From contig JASANC010002870.1 of the NCBI GenBank assembly GCA_030248135.1, positions 1 through 64,000 on the forward strand: a stretch of 64,000 bases of DNA, read 5' to 3'. The notes beneath the pieces were generated by a model. It made no database searches. It was not told where the DNA came from and worked only from the letters and a program-made list of their open reading frames with translations. Shown here piece after piece: positions 36,988 through 48,833 of this stretch; positions within the stretch are counted from its first letter, which is position 1; every line of letters starts with the position of its first letter. The stretch is from Theristus sp. LFF4_11 (Eukaryota; Nematoda; Chromadorea; Monhysterida; Xyalidae). The position numbers and the translations under genes were made by a program.

Positions 36988-38275
36988 TGTGAGCATCTCT
37001 AGATACTGAATCGTGACGATTTCGGGCGAATCGGTCGTGGAAATTGGCGAAATCGGTCCAGAAACGAAAAACAAGAAAAGGGTGTTTTCCAAGGTAATTC
37101 AATGCGCTGATCACGGATTTTGGGTTAGTTTTTTACGTGAGAACTCTAGATGCCGAATCGTGACGATTTCGGGCGAATCGGCCGTCGAAATTGGCGAAAT
37201 CGCTCCAGAAACGAAAAACAAGAGAAGAGTGTTTTCCAGGGTAATTCAATGCGCTGATCACGGATTTTGGGTTAGTTTTCTTACGTGAGAACTCTAGATG
37301 CTGAATCGTGACGATTTCGGGCGAATCGGCCGTGGAAATTGGCGAAATCGGTCCAGAAACGAAAAACAAGAAAAGGGTGTTTTCCAGGTAACTCAATGCG
37401 CTGATCACGAATTTTGGGTTAGTTTTCTTACGTGAGCAATTCTAGATGCTGAATCGTGACGATTTCGGGCGAATCGGCCGTGGAAATTGGCGAAATCGGT
37501 CCAAAAACAAAAAATAAGAAACTGGTGTAGTCCGGGGTAATTCAATGCGCTGATCACGGATTTTGGGTTAGTTTTCTTATGTGAGCAACTCTAAATACTG
37601 AATCGTGACGATTTCGGGCGAATCGGCCGTGGAAATTGGCGAAATCGGTCTAAAAACAAAAAATGAGAAACTGGTGTTTTCCAGGGTAATTCAATGCGCT
37701 GATCACGGATTTTGTGTTAGTTTTTTATGTGAGCAACTCTAGATACCGAATCGTGACGATTTGGAGCGAATCGGCCGTGGACTTTAGCGAAATCGGTCCA
37801 GAAAAGAAAAACAAGAAAACGGCGTTTTCCATGGTAATTCAATGCACTGATTACGGATTTTGGGTTAGTTTTTTATGTGAGCAACTCTAGATACTGAATC
37901 GTGACGATTTCGGGCAAATCGGCCGTGGAAATTGGCGAAATCGGTCCAGAAATGAAAAACAAAAAAACGGTGTTTTCCATTGTAATTAAATACACTGATC
38001 ACGGATTTTGTGTTAGTTTTTTCATGTGAGCAACTCTAGATACCGAATCGTGACGATTTCGGGCGAATCGGCCGTGGAATTTAGTGAAACCGGTCCAGAA
38101 ATGAAAAACAAGAAGTCGGTGTTTTCCATGGTAATTCATTGCGCCGATCACGGCTTTTGGGTCAGTTTTCTTATGTGAGCAATTCTAGGTACTGAATCGT
38201 GATGATTTTGGGCGAATCGGCCGTAGAAATAGCATAGACGAAATTGGCCTAAAAACGAAAAATGAAAAACCTGAG
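36988..38275 (-). repeat. 149-bp tandem array, copy 3
   Basis: Nine units with GAATCGTGACGATTTCGGGC near 37009, 37157, 37306, 37454, 37603, 37752, 37900, 38047 and 38200. Divergence rises toward the inverted-repeat block, as in copy 1. Confidence 0.9.
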
Positions 38276-38355
38276 TTGTCCGGGGTTTAGAAGAATGTGT
38301 GACCAACGTATTGTGATTTTGGTCCGACCTTTGGGGCTTATGTAAAAGTCAGAAT

Positions 38356-39395
38356 ATTATCTAAAAATGCGGGAGACGCATATAAAAGGAGGAATATGGC
38401 CTTGTGTAAGCAGTGAAAGACTTGGCTCGACAACGCTTTTCAAGTCTCTGATGTGGTAATACGGATACAAGTACATAAGAGTCATATTTTTGCGCCGTTT
38501 ATTCTTTATTTCGGTTGCAAGTGGCAACCCTCGTACATTGTAGACAAATGAAACTTTCACATTTGCTTTTTTCTAGCATTTAGCGACCTCTAAAACCACT
38601 AAAATAACGATCAGACTTTAGATCGCTGACACTGGTTTGCACAAAGTGTATCGCAGAGGCATTGGGAACGCAAGGTCTCCTTCTGTGGCAATGACTCACC
38701 GGTTTATCCTGTCACAAGAGTTTGGTAAAAAGGGTGAAAATCAACGGAAGACAATATTTTTGCACTGGTGCTGCTGTATGCACAGCGGTGCGTACGTTAG
38801 CAACAACGATAAAGCTACATGCAGCAATGTTTTGCAATCTCTGATGTTTCTGTTTTTTTGCACAGAATTTACAGTATAGCTGATTAAACATGGCAGCTTT
38901 TTTCAGGGTGCAAGGAGCGCGCGAATTTTGAATGAAAGAAAAAGAAGTTCAGAAACCAAATTGTATGCCAAATTTGACGCGTTTTTTTGAACTAATGGAT
39001 TATCCGTATTATATTATTCTGTTCATTCTTTCTCCCTTGCACACATGATTGGAAATTATGTTGGATTTTTGAAAAAGACAACTCCTAGTCAGCGACTAAT
39101 CCCGCCTTGATGGACTGCCTCATTTATTCGGCCATGCTGTACAGAATTTCGCACATGATGTGATTTTAGACTAAACTGAAGAGGACAATTGAAAAATATC
39201 TACATAACTTCAAACTTTTTACGCTTCTCAGCAAGCTTTTAAACAACAAACGCGGCGCAAAAATATGACTCTTATGTGCTTGTATCCGTGTGTACCACAT
39301 CAGAGACTTGAAAAGCGTTGTCGAGCCAAGTCTTTCACTGCTTACACAAGGCCATATTCCTCCTTTTATATGCGTCTCCCGCATTTTTAGATAAT
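38356..39395. repeat. Inverted-repeat block of composite copy 3
   Basis: Arms 38356-38500 and 39253-39395. Both carry GCGGGAG and CGACAACGCTTTT. The left arm has lost three bases (GTGGTAATACGG instead of GTGGTACACACGG). Confidence 0.85.
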
Positions 39396-42300
39396 AAACA
39401 AAGAACGAACAGAATAGCTCGAATAACAAATTTAAAAGTTTATGAAACACGTCAAATTTGACAACAATTGGGTTTCCAGACGTCTTTGCTTCTTTCATTC
39501 AAATTTCGCGCGCTAGCACCCTGAAAGAAGCTGTCATGTTTAATCAGCCATACCGTAGATCGCCTGAAAGCCATGAAGGTTTCCTTAATTGGAGAACCGT
39601 GAAAATTGTGTTAATTCGTTATTAGCCACTTCTGACAGCGCGGCTTCGACGTTTTTCGCGTTCTCGATTTTGGAATTCGAACGATTGAAACAAAAACTCC
39701 AGAGCCCATTGGCAACATATGAAACACGGATATTTTCAAAAAAAATGATCACACTAAAGCGCGCGACACGACACGGTGCAAATTTTCGCCTTTTTCAATT
39801 TCAAAAAATGTCAAGACCAGACATGTCTGGTTGTGTTATTGGACATGTTCTAGCGAATGTGATGTTCAATCAAAAATGGAAGAATACACACACGGAAAAA
39901 GAAAAAATGGTATGTATTTACAGTCACATGCACTGCTCAAGGTCAAAACGCATCACTGTTCACGTGTTGTTGTTCTTTCAAAGAAACCGGTTCATGAAGA
40001 AGAAAATATTCAGTTTTGAATGTATTGTAATCTTTGATTATGCACATGTTTGCTGTACACGGAAAAATCGCCACATTGTACTGTTAAAGGTCTAGAGGTC
40101 TTTTTTGTCATTTTCGGAGTTTTTTTTCCAAAATTGAGTGACTCGCTTATTCATGCAGGAAAACAATCTTACGTGCAAAATTGGAAAATGGGAAGCTTTT
40201 GGCAAAAAACAACAATGCTGCATGCTGATTGGCTGCACGTGATGGCTGAATTCATATGGGACTGAAAATGTAACCAATCATCTGCTGTGCTGTGCACAAT
40301 ATCATGAACTTTATTTGGCAAAAAACTGGTATTTTTGCAGTTGTTGGCAGCAGCCATCTCCCATCACAGACAACAGCCGCATGAAAAATGCAATACAACA
40401 ATAATTCAATTCAATATCGACATGCTATTCAGATATAACATTATGAAATCACCAAAACCGGGCATTATTTTTCGTCTTTTATTCAAACGTGCGTAATCAG
40501 AATAGTATTTTTGGCAGTTCCAGAGTTTATCGCAAAAAAACGCAAAACATGCACAGTTTTACAATGAAACCATTTCACATTTTATTGTGAAATTACTGCA
40601 ACACAACCGCACTTCGCTGTTGTGTGTGCAATAAGCAAAAATAGAAAAAAGCCGGTCTGCAATTTTCAATATTACTGTTCGTTTTATTTTTTTCGTCGGG
40701 TACAGAACACGGCGAGGGTGGAAACGTGCAAGGCTCTGTGGAGAGAAACTTGTTTTTTTTAAAACGTCAATTTTCGAACATGCGTGTTGTCTGGGCTTAC
40801 CTATGTAGGTTTTTCGTCTTTTATCGTTTTTGGCAAATAAAGTTTTTTTCAAGAATCTTTTTTTTTGCAAAATCACCGGAAAGAATGAAAAACTATTATG
40901 GGTTTAAAGTGCAGCATGAGCCCCAATTATTTTTAAACCCCCTGTTCACTGCCGGTTTCGGTAACAAACTTGAATTTTTTATTTAAAATTTTAAAAAGAC
41001 TCATTCAAACAATCGAAATAAAAAACCATAATATCTGACACAATTTGAAAAAAAATTGTAAAGTTATGAAAAGGAAATGTATATTTTTCGGTATAAAAAT
41101 CCGGAGGTTTCATTGGCACGCACATTGTTCTTCACTGCGTTGCTGAAATCCAATCGAAAGGTTTTTTTAACAAATTCGAAGGTAGACCAGACCATAAACA
41201 AAAGACAAACAGAAGCAATAACATCAGAAGAACGAATAATGGTCAAACAAAAACAAAGACGTATCTTCTAAAAATCTGAGTCATTCTTAGCACCGATCTG
41301 CAAGGTGTTGAAGAATTTTTCAAACCGACTGGAATGTGCGTAAAATGGTGAAAAATCGCTTTCGAAAATTGAAAAACGAAAACAATGCGCACAATCTGAA
41401 ACGTAAAATGAAGCGCGTGAAAGGAACGCTATGCTCCTTTTCCCACGGAAGTACCAAAATTGCGATAATAAATTGCTGTTTTTCAGCTTCGACAACCTGA
41501 TCCGACCAATAGGCGCGAGTTACATAAATTCCGCGCACCCACACAATTTTCCCACAGTTTTTTTGTTGTCGAGTAGAAATTTCGCTTGTGATGTGGAAAA
41601 AAGATGATCATCAGATATACAAAGCTAAACACCTTTTAGCGAGCAAAAAGTGATTAGAATTCTTTGTCGCAAACACAAAGGAGTAACATCAGATCAGAAA
41701 ATCCGTAAAACATGGCAACAAAATGCGGCTGCGTTGGCCCATAAATAAAAATAACACACGCTCTCTGCTGCGATGGTGTAAAATGAGAAAAAAAACGTGT
41801 GTGCACAAACGCACATCAAAGCAAGAATATGAGCTTTCCAGTTTACAGATACGTGCTGTTTGTTGACTGTCAAATGAGACAGATGAGAGATAATATTCGA
41901 TTTTCAAATTTTGCCGCGCTTTTCTGGGCGCGAAGTTACGGCTATCATATCACGCGTTACAACAAGTTTTGTTCCAATCGGAAAAAAAGTGTGAAAAATA
42001 CACCCGATTCACTTCAATGAGTGCACTGTGTACTTTGTTCAAGTTATATTTGTCACAGCAGCGCCCATAAAAAGAAGTCAAATTTCGAAAACAACCAAAC
42101 TGATTGGTTGTTTCAATGAAAGTGTGAATTCAACTTATGGGGGTGTGTATAAAAGTCATCTCGTGTGCCATTTTGGTGATGCATCTGCCTTTTTTTATCG
42201 CACATGTGCAATCACACAGATGTCAAAATAAATCACACCAATAAATCGCCGTTTTTGATTTTTCAAAAACTTTCCATTGTTCAGCTGCGGCACAGACACG

Positions 42301-44040
42301 CGGGCGAAAATGAAAGGTCATTACGATCGTTTGATTGATTAGTGACGTATCTTTCTGCGCACGAGACAAAGACTCGTTTTATTTGAAAGTTGAACTTGTG
42401 TGTCACATCTCTGGAGAAATTCAAAACCTTGGCATGGTGATTGGCTGAATTTTACTTTTATTCGCAGGACCAAGCAAGGCGTGAAATGTCGCAGCCACCG
42501 TGAAACGTAAAGACTTGCGGTTAACAACCAAAAATGTCAAACGTTAGATTCTCGATTTGAACTTGACAAATTAAATTGCAAATCCTATCGTTTCGACAAA
42601 AATCAAAAAAGCGCCGAAACGTTCAAATCGTTTTTCAGTTGCGCCAAACAAAGAAGCGCAATAATGCCCCCATTTTGGGTTGCGTCCTGCTGTTCTGACG
42701 CATCATTTTATGTCTGCATATTGCATTCAAGTTCAAACCAGCCTTTTCACCCCGAATTATGCGCAACATTTCCAGCTGGCAGCATCATAATTTCGCGCCA
42801 AAAAATTGAAAACCTGGCAAACGTACAAAAATAATTCCGCCAACAAACAACACATTTACAGTCGCCATGAACAAAATGCTTCTTTGTGTTCGTATTCTTT
42901 GGCTGTAAACAACGAAAAACGCGGTTTTTCTGTTTTTCTTCTATTGCGCTGTTTACACATTGTGCGCACGGTTTTCCCGCCAAAACTGCGCTGGCGCTTG
43001 TTTTGAAAGAAAGATGATAATCGCGAACCTGCACGTTCACATACGCACAAAAACCGACATTTTATTTTTTGCTAGCTCGATTTTGCCCAGATGCAGGTGT
43101 CTCACAGAACGAGGGTAAATAGTTTTTTGTTGCTGCAAAAAATACGTTCAGTGATGCATTCCGACAGTCTCAAAAAAGCATCACACAATCAATTCTATTT
43201 TTATGGCAATGTTCAAAAAATTTCTTTGTGCAAAAATATTCAAACGTCATAAAAAACCGGTTTTTTATAAGCGCGAGACAGACTTTGCGCGAGGGAGAGG
43301 ACGCAACAACAGCTGGTTGCAATAAAAAATTGTTTGCGCCATACTTTTCGGTTGTGTATTTTGTCATTTTTTATTGGAATAAATGCATATAGAACCGAAC
43401 AGCGATTCGACTATACACGTCTGACTTGTTCAAAATCACAAATTTTTTTTGACGTCGCTTCTAGTTTTTTTTGCCTTCACGTTGTCCATTTATTTCGTAA
43501 TAAAGGTTCAAAACAAAACTGGGGTGATTTTGTTAACGGTACTGATGCTGAAATTCATTTTTGGAATAGCATAAACGGATAAGAGACAAAAACCTGTCAC
43601 TAAAATGCACTGTCGATGCGTTGTCAGCGTTGTGGGACAACATCCAAGTGTTTTACGACACCTCTGTTCGGAGTGCGCGTGGATTCGTTTTCAGTTTTTT
43701 TTTTGTCAAAACTCACAAGCAGCTGCACACGCTTTTTTCGCGCGTTTTTTTCCCGCGGGAAACAGAGAAAACTGCAGGTGGAAATGAAACCGCAACAACT
43801 GATTGCCCACCACAACAAAGCGTAATTCTCTGGCGCATCTTTTTTGACAACACGAAATTGAACATTATTATTTTACGACACCGAAATGGTACGAATATCC
43901 AAAATGTTGAATCCAGCACAGATTTTTAACTGCGCTTTGTTTTCGTTGGAACATTGTCACTTTGTTGGGTGTGTGTTACACATACAAATTAGTTCAATGT
44001 GTGCAATAAAGAAAACTTGATGGTGTGAGGTGAAAATTTG
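39396..44040. other. Gene-free AT-rich stretch
   Basis: No exon could be supported. It contains a short ATTGG...CCAAT inverted pair at 40213-40280 related to the CAGCTGATTGG MITEs. Open frames are short, lysine- or phenylalanine-rich, and look like chance. Confidence 0.45.
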
Positions 44041-44135
44041 CTTATTAAAAATTCGCGTCGCGTCTGTAGCGCAGGTGTAGGGCTTTTGCCTACCGTTCTG
44101 TAGGTGGAAAGTTCGAACCTCGCTGTGGACAAGAC
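44041..44135 (+). repeat. tRNA-like sequence, probably a SINE head
   Basis: TAGCGCAGGTG (A-box-like) and AGTTCGAACC (B-box-like) are about 35 bp apart. Ends GTCTGTA and TGTGGAC can pair as an acceptor stem with wobbles, but the anticodon loop has six bases and the T stem is poor. It is unlikely to be a functional tRNA. Confidence 0.35.
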
Positions 44136-44479
44136 ACGTGATGGATAAACTAAAGTGACAAACAAGATCTAATGGTCTACTCCCTCCAGAGCAGAGGGTC
44201 AATTGGGCTCGCGGCAGTATTGCCGGAGTTTGTTCGGTACTTTATTGTCAGGTCCACACAACGACCGTGCCAACGACCCCATTTGTTTCAACGCTAAACT
44301 GTTCTTTTATTCCACCAATCAACACTCTTCTGTACCAATTTACAATAGCTAAACGCTCCGTAACACATTGGTTGATTCATGTTGCGTGTTCGTATGTGTT
44401 TGTCTTCCTTTGTGTGTCACATCAGTATTCTTTGCTTTGACAAAAAAATAATAAAAGTATTATTCGTCTTGTGTGGTTT

Positions 44480-44800
44480 TAAACGGCTGGCGCCTACCAA
44501 TAAAGGCATTTGGGCGCACAAAGCGCTCAAGGCGCCTGGGTGAACAAGGCGACTGTATAGGCGACTCACTCGTTGGGCCCCAATGGGCACCAGTGCCGGT
44601 GAACGGTCTCGCCTGTAGGACCTGTGTGGTTTCAGCAGAACGTGTGAGTGCCCTGTCAGGCCTGGTGGCAGGTGGCCTACAGTTGTGGCATTACATGAGG
44701 TTCGCTGTTTGCGGTTTTCGCCAGGTAGACGCATACCGCGGTGCCCCCTGGCTCGTCAGTGCGACGGACACCAGGCGCAGAACTGCCAAAGGTGTTTTAC
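44480..44800 (+). repeat. GC-rich dispersed repeat
   Basis: GC-rich island in AT-rich DNA. Its right part (GGTTTTCGCCAGGTAGACGC and CCTGGCTCGTCAGTGCGAC) recurs in diverged form at 110-215 and, reversed, at 63100-63215; the CGCCAGGTAGACGCATACCGC part repeats at 44937-44956. No coding frame is shared. Confidence 0.5.
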
Positions 44801-45541
44801 CACAGACAGATCTTATAGTCTGGGCAAAACGTCAGCGAACCTAGGTCGTAAAATCTCACAAAATCAACCATCCCGGGCAATAAAGCCACAAGGGACCCGG
44901 TGTTTTGCGAGCGTATACAATACATGAAGTTTCGCCAGGTAGACGCATACCGCATGTTGACCCGACGTGTGGTCTGGTCTCACCTAAAGCTGATTCCGGC
45001 TTCGGTGTCTCAATGGCAGTGCTTCAAACCTCACGTTGGTTCAAATTCTGGTTTCCGTAACCTGTGCGCGAACAATTTAAAAAAAAATAAAGATATTGAA
45101 AAAACGGTGTTTGTCTTTGCAAATCAACCAATTTGCATGATGGTTTACCAAATGCAAAGCAATTTTTACCCATATGGTGACAATATTGTTAAAAAACTTT
45201 CTTTTACCACGAAAAACACTGTTGACATTATTGGCAAAAGCGCTATTCGTAAATAGTTTTTCGTTTGATTGTTTGATTGTAAACAACTTTTTACAAGCAT
45301 TTGTCAAAAAAAATTCATTTTAGGTTCTCAAAACTAGATAGATTGCTTATTTCAAACTAGAAAAGCAACAAAAGTGTTGACAGTTTGTTAAGAATAATGT
45401 TGCCTACCACATTCAGCAACACCACCACGTGCCGCAACGGATGTGCGGGCGTAAAACGTTCACCAAACTTTAAGAAAATCAGTTTTTAAGTGGTTTTCCC
45501 GTAAACAGAACAGAAAACGTGAGTGCAGCACGCAAAAAAAG

Positions 45542-45550
45542 AGTATATAG
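45542..45550 (+). promoter_or_regulatory. Candidate TATA box of the cysteine-rich gene
   Basis: AGTATATAGG lies about 95 bp upstream of the ATG at 45641, consistent with a short 5' leader. Position and sequence fit a TATA promoter; no other support. Confidence 0.4.
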
Positions 45551-45640
45551 GACGAGAAGATTCATTCAATTTGTCAACACATCAAATTTCAAATTTTGTG
45601 CTTTCAAAAATCTTACAAAAAAAACCGCGAACCCAAAAAA

Positions 45641-48106
45641 ATGACAACTATTCAAGCATTCATCACATCAACGGTGCTTCTGTCGGGGCTGATGATGATG
45701 ATCTGTGAAGCGCAGATTACCGATCTTGGTATGAGCATTACAGAAACCAAGCTATATTTCGTCTGTTTTTGAGTCAAAAACACCAACTTCACCAAAATTC
45801 TTTGCGAAAAAGCGTTTGCTCTACACGTAGCTGACTGGCGTAATTCAGATGTGGACTGCTTAACAACAGCGCCATTAAAAAAGTATACAACTTGTTTTGT
45901 AAAAAGTCCGTACAGTATGTTCGTTTAAACCTGTCGCTTTTTGCAGAATACAGAGCTCGCAAAAGAAGAGAGAACGGGACCGGAGTTGCAATAACCCCAT
46001 ATTTTAACCGCAAATTTGGTGTTTCATTTCAGTCAAAACCGTTTCAGTTCTTCTCTCTTGTAACACAAAGCATCGCATGCTCTCTAGTCTGCGAAAGAAA
46101 GTGACAGGTTTCAACCAACGTACTTTACAAGCAACTTTCCTCCAGTCGGCTGTCGAGTGGAGCGAGGCCGCTGCATCGGCCATTGTCCCTTCAAAGGTAC
46201 CCGTTGCCAATGGAACCGCAAGAAACTGTCCACCTGTTGCGAATGCGTACGACAAGGTATGACCTATTTTTTCGAACGTGTCCCACTGAAATGACGTCAT
46301 GTGCCGCAAACCATGCGCTTGTCGTTCACAGCAAACCAGACTTTCCGTTTAGCCGATTTCTTCCCGTAAAGAAATGGTGAATGTCGACTCAGTCACACCA
46401 AACTGACATTTTTAGTGTCTGTACTTTCACAAACGGGCGTTTTTAAAGCAAATGACGTCATTTTAGTGTGGGTGTGCATGACACTAATGAGCATTGGCTG
46501 AGGAAGATCTCCGAGCGGCATCGAAACGTTCCAAATAAATTGTAACATCAATCAGCTGTGCGTGGTGAATCGCGTTGACAAACACAAACATCAGTGATCA
46601 AAAAAGTATTGTAAATCAGCTGGCTGCACTGAGAAAACGTATTTAGCAAAAAGATTCAAAATGTTGTTGAGTTACTGTACTTGGTGGAGTATTGGGGGTA
46701 CACAACAAAAAACGTTAAAACTGTCGTTGAGTTCGGTTTGCTCAGTGTTTACTGAAAAAGATGGCTTCGACCACCAAAACTTTGTAGCACTCAACAAATC
46801 GATTGTTTTCAACGGTTTTTGACGCTTTGTCAAAATGGTATGGATATAGCACTGATGTTTTCCTAGCAGTAGACGGCTTTGTCACAGTTGAAGTGTGCCA
46901 AACATACAAACGGAATTCGTTTTCTGCGCATTTCAGGCTGTCACCCCGTTGGGCCGGGCAAATGTGGCGGGGAATGCCGGCAGGTGGATAGGCAAACGCA
47001 ACCAGCCTGCGAAGTTGGCGTACACCAGGGCCGCCTGTTCTGCGGCTGCATGCCAAGAGGTACGGTGCACGTGGACACGGTCGCTTGTCGAGTCTTGCAC
47101 TACCATTGTGGCATGGGTAGTAGCGCGTTGTCTGTGTCTTGTGTCTGTGCGTTCGGAGGATCGAGCCCCGCCGAGGGGTATAGACACTGGAAATGACAGA
47201 AAAAACTCTCAATGGGCGCCCTACTCGATATGGCGTTCTGTACCTTTTCGACGTTAGAGCTGGCTGAAAACATTGCCTGAAGTCACCGTTCGTTCGTTCG
47301 TACACTTGTACAGTTGCTACAACAGAATGTACCATACTGCTCAATGGACTCTCAATAAGTCGCATGGATAACAATCACCACGACAAGCCGGAAAAGTGTC
47401 CGGTGTGTTGTCCCGCTGGTGTCCGAGAAAAAAAATAGCTTTTGGCGTTTTGGACCTCTTTTATTTCGGACACTGTGAGGCGGACCGGACACCGGACCGT
47501 CTGTTCGGACACCTTTTTAGCGTGTCTCATTTTGTCAGCGTTCACTTGTTCAAGCCTGCACGCATCAGATTGGCTCCACACGTAGCGGCCTTTGTGTGCA
47601 AGCGCTTGTACCCTTATTTCTGCCATGCAGTTTAACTTCAATAACATATGCAATCAGCTGATTGGTTGGTGATCACCACGATGCATGCGATTTTGTGCAA
47701 GACGACCGTCGCAATTCTCAGCATTCGTACACAGAATACATGCACCAACCAATCTATGACCTATTTTTTCAAACGTGTCCCACTGAAATGACGTCATGTG
47801 CCGCCAATCATGCGCTTATCGTTCACGGCAAACCAGACTTTCCGTTTCGCCGATTTCTTCCCGTAAACAAATGGTGAATCGTCGAATCAGTCACACGAAA
47901 CTGACATTTTAGTGGCTGTACTTTGACAAACGGGCGTTTTTATAGACTGTACATTCTGGGCAATTCTTGCAGGCTGCGGCTGCGAGGACGCCTGTATGGC
48001 GCCTCATTGCTGTGCACGCACGTTCGACCCTGCGACCGGCTGGGGTCTGTGCGTGTGCGTGCGCAACTGTGGCACGCCGCTGCCGTTCCTGCCCGGACGC
48101 AAGTGA
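45641..48106 (+). CDS. Secreted cysteine-rich protein (151 aa, novel)
   Basis: Four exons: 45641-45728, 46146-46256, 46937-47059 and 47973-48106 (TGA at 48104-48106). All introns are GT-AG and all are phase 1, so exons 2 and 3 are symmetric modules. Exon 1 is a signal peptide (MTTIQAFITSTVLLSGLMMM, likely cut after CEA). The mature part has 21 cysteines in three blocks: exon 2 has seven (including a CC and a final CEC), exon 3 six (ending CGC), exon 4 eight (CGC, CC and CVC clusters). Each module starts with a Gly-Cys pair. Residues are mostly Arg, Gly and Cys; no membrane segment follows the signal. No family was recognised; it could be an extracellular structural, inhibitory or defence-type protein. 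Introns consist largely of MITEs and a SINE. Confidence 0.82.
45905..46128. repeat. MITE with TTTAAACCTGTC ends, intron 1 of cysteine-rich gene
   Basis: The left end is TATGTTCGTTTAAACCTGTC, followed by a TTTTTGCAGAATACAGAGC box. The right end, reversed, is GAAACCTGTCACTTTC, also followed by a GCAGA..AGAGCATGC box. A second copy is at 58972-59175 and a fragment at 62143-62160. Confidence 0.75.
46259..46470. repeat. TGACGTCA MITE abutting a splice donor
   Basis: The shared left end (TATGACCTATTTTTTC) starts at the intron 2 donor of the cysteine-rich gene: exon 2 ends at 46256 and GT is 46257-46258. It contains TGACGTCA near 46295 and 46452. The right end is diverged. Confidence 0.75.
47095..47310 (+). 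repeat. SINE in intron 3 of the cysteine-rich gene
   Basis: The head is degenerate, but the B box (GGATCGAGCCCCG), body and GTTC tail are clear. Confidence 0.8.
47390..47530. repeat. GTGTCC-rich MITE-like fragment
   Basis: GTGTCCGGTGTG...ACACCTTTTTAGCGTG matches the core and right end of the element at 18822-19078. Confidence 0.5.
47650..47754. repeat. CAGCTGATTGGTTGG MITE
   Basis: Ends AATCAGCTGATTGGTTGGTG and CACCAACCAATC. The right end is cut off by the adjacent TGACGTCA MITE, which suggests the latter inserted later. Confidence 0.75.
47752..47945. repeat. TGACGTCA MITE near the exon 4 acceptor
   Basis: The left end is TATGACCTATTTTTTCAAAC. Homology fades near 47945, about 27 bp before the exon 4 acceptor of the cysteine-rich gene. 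The right inverted end appears lost. Confidence 0.75.
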
Positions 48107-48576
48107 AACGATGTTTTTTTTTGCCATTTTCCCGCTTTTGTGCATTCACTTTTTTCACAAGCACGTTCTGAGAAATTGTCAACAGGGAATTCAAAATTCA
48201 TTCCATGCCAAAATCAATTCTTTTTTTTTCGAACTTGCCGAAACAGCCAAGGTATGGAATTAATTTTGGAATGCATTTTGGCATGGATGTTGGCGTTTAT
48301 TGTTTTGAGCGTGAGACTGTTGGACCTATTATTCAGGCCACAGAAAACTGTTTTATCGGATTTTTGTGTATTTTTCTTCTGTTTCGGAGCCACTTTCTTT
48401 TTTCTGCAAATGTTCCGGAATGTTTTTTTTATTTTGTGTCGTTGTTTGACACTCTACACGTCGTTAAAATAAGCTATATTTTGTCAACCTGCGCAGTTAT
48501 CAAATCCACATATGTACGTTCAGCAAATGTACATGTATATATTTGCAAAAAATCAGAGTTCAACGGAATAAAATTA

Positions 48577-48638
48577 CAGGGTGGCGCAGAAGTCCTGCTC
48601 CTGGCCACTACTTCTGCACCACCCTGTACGTGTACATA
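48577..48638. repeat. Mariner-type hairpin
   Basis: TACAGGGTGGCGCAGAAGT and its reverse, ACTTCTGCACCACCCTGTA, are separated by about 20 bp. This looks like two mariner-type ends with the interior lost. It lies between the cysteine-rich and receptor genes, which converge here. Confidence 0.65.
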
Positions 48639-48657
48639 AGAGATGAATGTGTCAGCG

Positions 48658-48663
48658 TTTATT
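48658..48663 (-). terminator. Candidate polyadenylation signal of the dopamine receptor
   Basis: TTTATT on the plus strand is AATAAA on the minus strand, about 170 bp past the receptor stop codon. Confidence 0.5.
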
Positions 48664-48833
48664 AAAACTGTCAAAATCACGTATAAATAACTCTGGAATC
48701 GAAAACTCTGGAGCGATTTCGCCTGCATAAAAAAATCACAGAACATGTTCGATTCGAACGGACGATCGGGCGTCACAAAAACAACATTGAATTCAAAGCA
48801 TTGACCAAAAAAATGATCACCGAAACGCACGAC

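Larger units (their letters stand above)
35904..39395 (-). mobile_element. Composite repeat element, copy 3 (reverse orientation)
   Basis: Read on the minus strand: inverted-repeat block 39395-38356, linker 38355-38280, nine 149-bp units (38270-36990), five 171-bp units (36980-36190), and a right end finishing at 35904 (AATCATGCGG on the plus strand). Block orientation matches copy 1. Confidence 0.75.

Noticed and set aside
44041..44135. Functional tRNA gene
   Set aside because: Six-base anticodon loop and weak T stem; more likely a SINE head.
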